From Blautia sp. OF03-15BH (GTDB taxonomy: Bacteria > Bacillota > Clostridia > Lachnospirales > Lachnospiraceae), in NCBI RefSeq assembly GCF_003463065.1, contig NZ_QSCM01000002.1, positions 124,001-188,000 on the forward strand: a stretch of DNA of 64,000 bases. The letters are read 5' to 3'. This document shows positions 60,745 to 64,000 of this stretch, one piece after another. How positions within the stretch are numbered: position 1 is the stretch's first letter; every line of letters starts with the position of its first letter. The position numbers and the translations under genes were made by a program. The notes under the pieces were generated by a model that searched no databases, had not been told where the DNA came from, and worked only from the letters and a program-made list of their open reading frames with translations.

Positions 60745-60790
60745 CGATACCTGAAGGTGCTGCTTTCCATTACCTCCGGTATCGTCTTTT
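60744..60790 (+). terminator. Terminator after dus
   Basis: ACGATACC/GGTATCGT stem with an inner AGGT/ACCT pairing, then CTTTT. Confidence 0.65.
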
Positions 60791-60833
60791 ACCTGAAAAG
60801 GCGTGAACGGAAACAACAGAAAGGAAACAGTAT

Positions 60834-61376
60834 ATGGCAATTTATTTAGTGGATTTTGAAAACATCGGTTACAACGGTCTGAAAGGCATCGAGAAGCTTC
60901 CGGAGGGCGATCAGGTACATCTTTTCTACAGCAGCAATGCGGACAAGCTGACCTTTGATATCCATCTGTGCATCAACGCTTCCAAAGCACGGATCTTCTA
61001 TTATAAGGTAGAAACCGGAGCCAAAAATGCCCTGGATTTCCAGCTGGCGACCTACCTTGGTTCTCTTACAGCCCAAAATCCCGATGAGAACTATTTTATC
61101 GTCAGCAACGATGATGGTTTCCACTATATCATCCAGTTCTGGAAACAACGCGGTGTGGATATCCAGCAGATTTCCAACCTCCAGTTCCAGAGCATTGAAG
61201 AAAACCAGGTTCTCGATCTTCTGCCAGCATTCTGCAGAGACGATGCAGATGAGATCATGGCCTGCATCAATGAGTTCAAATCAAAACAAGGTATCAACAA
61301 CGCTCTGGTCAAACAATTCGGCAATAAAAAAGGCAGTGAGATCTATCGCGCTATTAAGGGGCTTTTGAAGAATTAA
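60834..61376 (+). CDS. NYN/PIN-like nuclease-domain protein
   Basis: A 180-residue protein with a PIN-fold pattern: the first acidic residue in LVDFENIG (residue 7), GAKNALDFQLATYLGSL in the middle, and YFIVSNDDGFHYIIQFW with the later Asp pair. These acidic residues would bind metal in an RNA- or DNA-cleaving site. The C-terminal 55 residues are helical (FCRDDADEIMACINEFKSKQG). Related proteins occur next to defence or RNA-turnover genes, but no partner is evident. AAAGGA precedes ATG 60834. Confidence 0.8.
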   Translation: MAIYLVDFENIGYNGLKGIEKLPEGDQVHLFYSSNADKLTFDIHLCINASKARIFYYKVETGAKNALDFQLATYLGSLTAQNPDENYFIVSNDDGFHYIIQFWKQRGVDIQQISNLQFQSIEENQVLDLLPAFCRDDADEIMACINEFKSKQGINNALVKQFGNKKGSEIYRAIKGLLKN

Positions 61377-61396
61377 ACGCTCTGGCAACCTGGCCC

Positions 61397-61876
61397 ATGC
61401 CGCAACAGAAATATCTGGTTTTTATAAAGACAGGCTCAAACCCTAAAAAATCAAAGGGGTTAAGCCTGTATAAACATTATGAGGTGCTTAGACAAGGTGT
61501 AAAGTGGCTTCCTGACAAACAGGTGGATGTGTTATTTATTACACTGAATAAATCGCATAAAGACTATTCGCCCACAACAATGTACGACGACTATTCTATC
61601 AATGAACGCCAGTTCCATTGGCAGAGCCAGAGCACGACATCAGACACGTCCGGTACGGGTCTGCGCTATATCAATCATCAGAAAAACGGGAGTAAGATCG
61701 CATTATTTGTGCGAGAGTTTAAGCAGGATCGTATTGGTGCTGCGCTATATACCTACCTCGGAACGGCAGCTTATGAGACGCATACCGGCAGTAAGCCAAT
61801 GAATATCACATGGAAGCTGGATCAATCGATCCCTGCGAAGTATCTTCGCAAGACAAATCAATTGCTTACCGGTTAA
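61397..61876 (+). pseudogene. C-terminal remnant of a DUF3427 helicase
   Basis: A 159-residue frame matching only the DUF3427 domain that normally ends large DEAD/DEAH or SNF2-type helicases (VLFITLNKSHKDYSPTTMYDDYSINERQFHWQSQSTT, GLRYINHQKNGSKIALFVREFK, PMNITWKLDQSIPAKYLRKTN). The helicase core is missing: immediately upstream is the end of the NYN gene, 20 bases away, and no ribosome site precedes the ATG. It is therefore read as the 3' remnant of a deleted helicase gene. A functional stand-alone DUF3427 protein cannot be excluded. Confidence 0.72.
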
Positions 61877-61888
61877 GAGAGGAATCCT

Positions 61889-62290
61889 ATGAAAACAATT
61901 CGAGTTGTAGCAGCGGTTATTTGTGATTGTTTTGATGAAAAATCAAAGATTTTTGCAACAGCAAGAGGATATGGAGAATTAAAAGGAGGCTGGGAGTTTC
62001 CCGGCGGAAAAATAGAATCCGGTGAAACACCACAAGAAGCTTTGAAAAGAGAAATCATGGAAGAACTGAATACAAAAATCAAGGTCGGAGATTTGATCGA
62101 TACAATCGAATATGACTATCCAGCCTTTCACCTTTCCATGGCTTGTTTCTGGGCTAAAGTTACGGCTGGCCATTTGGAGCTGAAAGAAGCGGAAGCTGCA
62201 AAATGGCTTACGAAGGACCAACTGAATAGCGTTGCCTGGCTGCCGGCAGATGTTACATTGATTGATAAAATCCGTGAGTACATGAAATAA
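61889..62290 (+). CDS. NUDIX (MutT-like) nucleoside triphosphate pyrophosphohydrolase
   Basis: A 133-residue NUDIX enzyme. The Nudix box is GGKIESGETPQEALKREIMEELNTKI at residues ~38-63, with all catalytic Glu residues. The form (MKTIRVVAAVICD ... GGWEFPGGK ... EAAKWLTKDQLNSVAWLPAD) is that of MutT / CTP pyrophosphohydrolases that clean oxidised nucleotides. GAGAGGAAT precedes ATG 61889. It is directly downstream of the DUF3427 remnant, and such NUDIX genes often accompany those helicases. Confidence 0.9.
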   Translation: MKTIRVVAAVICDCFDEKSKIFATARGYGELKGGWEFPGGKIESGETPQEALKREIMEELNTKIKVGDLIDTIEYDYPAFHLSMACFWAKVTAGHLELKEAEAAKWLTKDQLNSVAWLPADVTLIDKIREYMK

Positions 62291-62330
62291 TCATTTTTTT
62301 CCTTTACATTATTTCCAGAGGGGTCTAACT

Positions 62331-62582
62331 ATGATATACACAGTAAAACGAATCGATGAAGACTTGAATTTCGGTTGTGAAGAGCGACCGGAAAGCGTAC
62401 CGATCATGGCAATCGTAACGCTTACGGATTCTTCCGGAGAAGAAGTGATCGTAAAAGCAGAAGATGCCATGCTCTATGAACGTAATATCAACGAATGGGA
62501 CAAGGTTTGTCTCGATATACATAATAAGCTGGAAAAGATCTGCCAGCATGAGGACGGTAAGTTTACGTTGAAGAAGGTGTAG
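62331..62582 (+). CDS. Small conserved hypothetical protein
   Basis: An 83-residue acidic protein (MIYTVKRIDEDLNFGCEERPESVPIMAIVTLTDSSGEE...). No domain is recognised; alternating hydrophobic positions suggest a small beta barrel, followed by a helical end with several Cys and His. GAGGGG precedes ATG 62331 by a suitable distance. It lies between two NUDIX genes in the AT-richer tail of the window and may be a passenger of that region. Confidence 0.65.
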   Translation: MIYTVKRIDEDLNFGCEERPESVPIMAIVTLTDSSGEEVIVKAEDAMLYERNINEWDKVCLDIHNKLEKICQHEDGKFTLKKV

Positions 62583-62632
62583 CGAGATGGTATAAATGGG
62601 CACATCAAATCTGAACATGAGGGAGAACTTCT

Positions 62633-63250
62633 ATGAACGATAAATGGATAGAATTTGCAATTCGTATTCAAAGTATTGCCCAGGCTGGACTTCAGTATGG
62701 GAAAGACAAATATGACAGAGAACGTTATGAAGAATTGAGGCAGATTGCAGCGGAAATGCTGTCGCTTAAAACAGATGTTCCTGTAAATAAAATCTTTGAT
62801 TTATTTTGTAATGAATCCGGCTACCAGACACCAAAAGTAGATACACGGGCAGCAGTTTTTGTTGACGGAAAAATTCTGCTTGTACATGAAAATAATGGTA
62901 CCTGGTCGTTGCCAGGAGGCTGGTGCGATGTAGACCAGTCTGTTGCATCCAATACAGAGAAAGAAGTGCAGGAGGAAGCCGGACTTACGGTGAAATCTGA
63001 GAAGATAATAGCAGTTCAAGACTGGAGAAAGCACAATGTGGTAAATTATGTGTATGGAGTAGTGAAAGTTTTTGTACTGTGTCGGCTCCAGGGTGGAAAG
63101 TTTGAAAAAAACATAGAAACTACAGAAATCGGTTTTTTTGATAAAGAAAATTTGCCAGTTAATCTTGCTGTAGAGAAATGTACAAGAGAACAGGTTTTCA
63201 TGTGTTTCGATTCTTATGAAGATCCAAGCATCGCAACCCTGTTTGATTAA
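62633..63250 (+). CDS. NUDIX hydrolase with N-terminal Nudix_N domain
   Basis: A 205-residue protein. Residues 1-60 form the helical Nudix_N domain (WIEFAIRIQSIAQAGLQYGKDKYDRERYEELRQIAAEML); the catalytic domain follows with LPGGWCDVDQSVASNTEKEVQEEAGLTV as Nudix box near residue 98. The family hydrolyses ADP-ribose, CDP-choline or other nucleoside diphosphate derivatives. GAGGGAG precedes ATG 62633. It is followed by a GNAT gene, a pairing typical of mobile accessory cassettes in Firmicutes. Confidence 0.9.
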   Translation: MNDKWIEFAIRIQSIAQAGLQYGKDKYDRERYEELRQIAAEMLSLKTDVPVNKIFDLFCNESGYQTPKVDTRAAVFVDGKILLVHENNGTWSLPGGWCDVDQSVASNTEKEVQEEAGLTVKSEKIIAVQDWRKHNVVNYVYGVVKVFVLCRLQGGKFEKNIETTEIGFFDKENLPVNLAVEKCTREQVFMCFDSYEDPSIATLFD

Positions 63251-63278
63251 GACAAATCAGGATTGGAGAAGAAAAATT

Positions 63279-63836
63279 ATGCTTGTTAAAGACATCGAAT
63301 ATAAACTCAAGGATGGAAGGACTGCGTTGATTCGTAGTCCGCAGGATGAAGATATTCAAGGTATGTTAGAGTATCTCTATATTTCAGCGGGTGAAACGGA
63401 CTTCATTTTGCGCTATCCTGAGGAGTGCGGCAAATATACAGCAGAAGGCGAAAAGGCGTTGTTTGACAGAGTAAACAAATCTGACAACCAGGCTATGCTT
63501 GTATGTCTGGTTGAGGGAAAAGTTGCTGGAAATTGCGAAATCACATGGAGCAAAGGAATAAAAACAAGGCATCGAGCAAGTGTCGCCATCGCATTATTAA
63601 AAGAATATTGGAATCAAGGCATTGGAACAAGACTATTCCAAGAGTTAATCCGCATTGCAGAGGAAAATCCGGACTTAATTCAAGTGGAACTTGATTTTGT
63701 AGAGGGAAACAGCCGTGCACGAGCTTTGTATGAAAAAATGGGATTCAGAATCACAGGCGTCAAGCCCAATGCAATTCGCCTGAAAGATGGAACACTGCTG
63801 AATGAGTATTCAATGATTCGAGAAATCAATCGATAA
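63279..63836 (+). CDS. GNAT family N-acetyltransferase
   Basis: A 185-residue acetyltransferase. The acetyl-CoA loop is in SVAIALLKEYWNQGIGTRLFQELIR near residue 110, followed by DLIQVELDFVEGNSRARALYEKMGFRITG, the usual C-terminal GNAT block. Substrate unknown; the pattern resembles RimJ/ribosomal or small-molecule acetylases. ATG 63279 follows AGAAGAA; an ATG 63 bases upstream lies within the previous gene. It converges on the partial gene at the window end. Confidence 0.88.
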   Translation: MLVKDIEYKLKDGRTALIRSPQDEDIQGMLEYLYISAGETDFILRYPEECGKYTAEGEKALFDRVNKSDNQAMLVCLVEGKVAGNCEITWSKGIKTRHRASVAIALLKEYWNQGIGTRLFQELIRIAEENPDLIQVELDFVEGNSRARALYEKMGFRITGVKPNAIRLKDGTLLNEYSMIREINR

Positions 63837-63838
63837 CG

Positions 63839-64000
63839 CTACCGCTTGTCAGCGAGAAATTCCTCCACCTCCGCCAGCCGTTTTTCCCCTTCTTTTCGCC
63901 CAAGCTGGTACACCCGTTCCAGTTCTTCCGGGTGACGCTCAACAGCACCGATATTGAGGGCGGCCTCCGGACGGATAACAAGGAGATTTCCGCATAATTC
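63839..64000 (-). CDS. Patatin-like phospholipase, C-terminal end only
   Basis: The last 53 codons of a minus-strand gene that continues past the window. The end reads LLVIRPEAALNIGAVERHPEELERVYQLGRKEGEKRLAEVEEFL, which matches the C-terminal part (DUF6363 type) of Lachnospiraceae patatin-like phospholipases. The catalytic domain is outside the window. The frame is closed by TAG at 63839-63841, two bases after the convergent GNAT gene ends. Confidence 0.7.
   Translation of the reverse strand, partial: ELCGNLLVIRPEAALNIGAVERHPEELERVYQLGRKEGEKRLAEVEEFLADKR

Noticed and set aside
1..64000. CRISPR arrays, tRNA/rRNA genes, complete insertion sequences, prophage
   Set aside because: No regularly spaced repeats, tRNA cloverleaf with TTCGA-type T-loop in context, transposase or phage structural genes were seen on reading both strands; a software scan was not possible.

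Overview
The window looks like a chromosomal segment of an acetogenic, Gram-positive gut Lachnospiraceae, most like Blautia. The reasons are a near-complete carbonyl branch of the Wood-Ljungdahl pathway, SpoIIIE/TepA synteny, an Rnf-era energy enzyme (NfnAB), low-to-mid GC with AAGGAGG ribosome sites, and many Na+-coupled transporters. Species assignment is inference. No rRNA, tRNA, CRISPR array, transposase or prophage was seen.

Layout. (1) 1-11.8 kb: acetyl-CoA synthase/CODH operon in the order cooS (3' part only), cooC, acsB, acsD, acsC, acsE, the corrinoid-protein reductive activator, a DUF3786 gene, fchA and folD, closed by a terminator. A 219-nt highly structured element lies between acsB and acsD, and a 148-bp palindromic repeat lies before fchA. 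Together these genes take methylene-THF/methyl-THF carbon and CO from CO2 to acetyl-CoA. (2) 11.9-15.1 kb: a secreted BspA-type LRR protein, then a consensus promoter driving a cobalamin riboswitch and terminator with no B12 gene behind it. (3) 15.2-19.2 kb: accessory island with a vWA protein, an XRE regulator, a BrxA fused to the tail of PglX (apparent scar of a deleted BREX locus), and a Septu-like PtuA/PtuB pair. (4) 19.4-26.8 kb: enolase, a BASS transporter, and an operon joining an alanine-type Na+ symporter, a TAXI binding lipoprotein and a GltS carrier, followed by a second copy of the 148-bp repeat, a small repeat-containing protein and a subtilase. (5) 27-30.3 kb: Re-citrate synthase-like enzyme, GntR regulator and NADP-isocitrate dehydrogenase, an operon for 2-oxoglutarate/glutamate synthesis. 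(6) 30.6-38.7 kb: GH36 alpha-galactosidase followed by a complete family-5 ABC importer. (7) 38.8-53 kb: housekeeping genes (ABC-F, aspartokinase, Rex, Nnr, Alr, MazF-type toxin, YebC, TepA, UppP, SpoIIIE/FtsK). (8) 53-60.7 kb: NfnAB transhydrogenase, Dabb protein, RlmH, NSS transporter, DUF3006/MBL pair, Nif11-like protein, Dus. (9) 60.8-64 kb: AT-richer accessory tail with a NYN nuclease, a helicase C-terminal remnant (DUF3427), two NUDIX enzymes, a GNAT, and the end of a patatin-like gene.

Most notable candidates: the BREX deletion scar beside PtuAB, the TAXI-GltS pair, the two 148-bp elements with a compensatory base change placed exactly at stop codons, the structured element inside the acs operon, the orphan B12 riboswitch, and a FolD that lacks its cyclohydrolase residues next to FchA.
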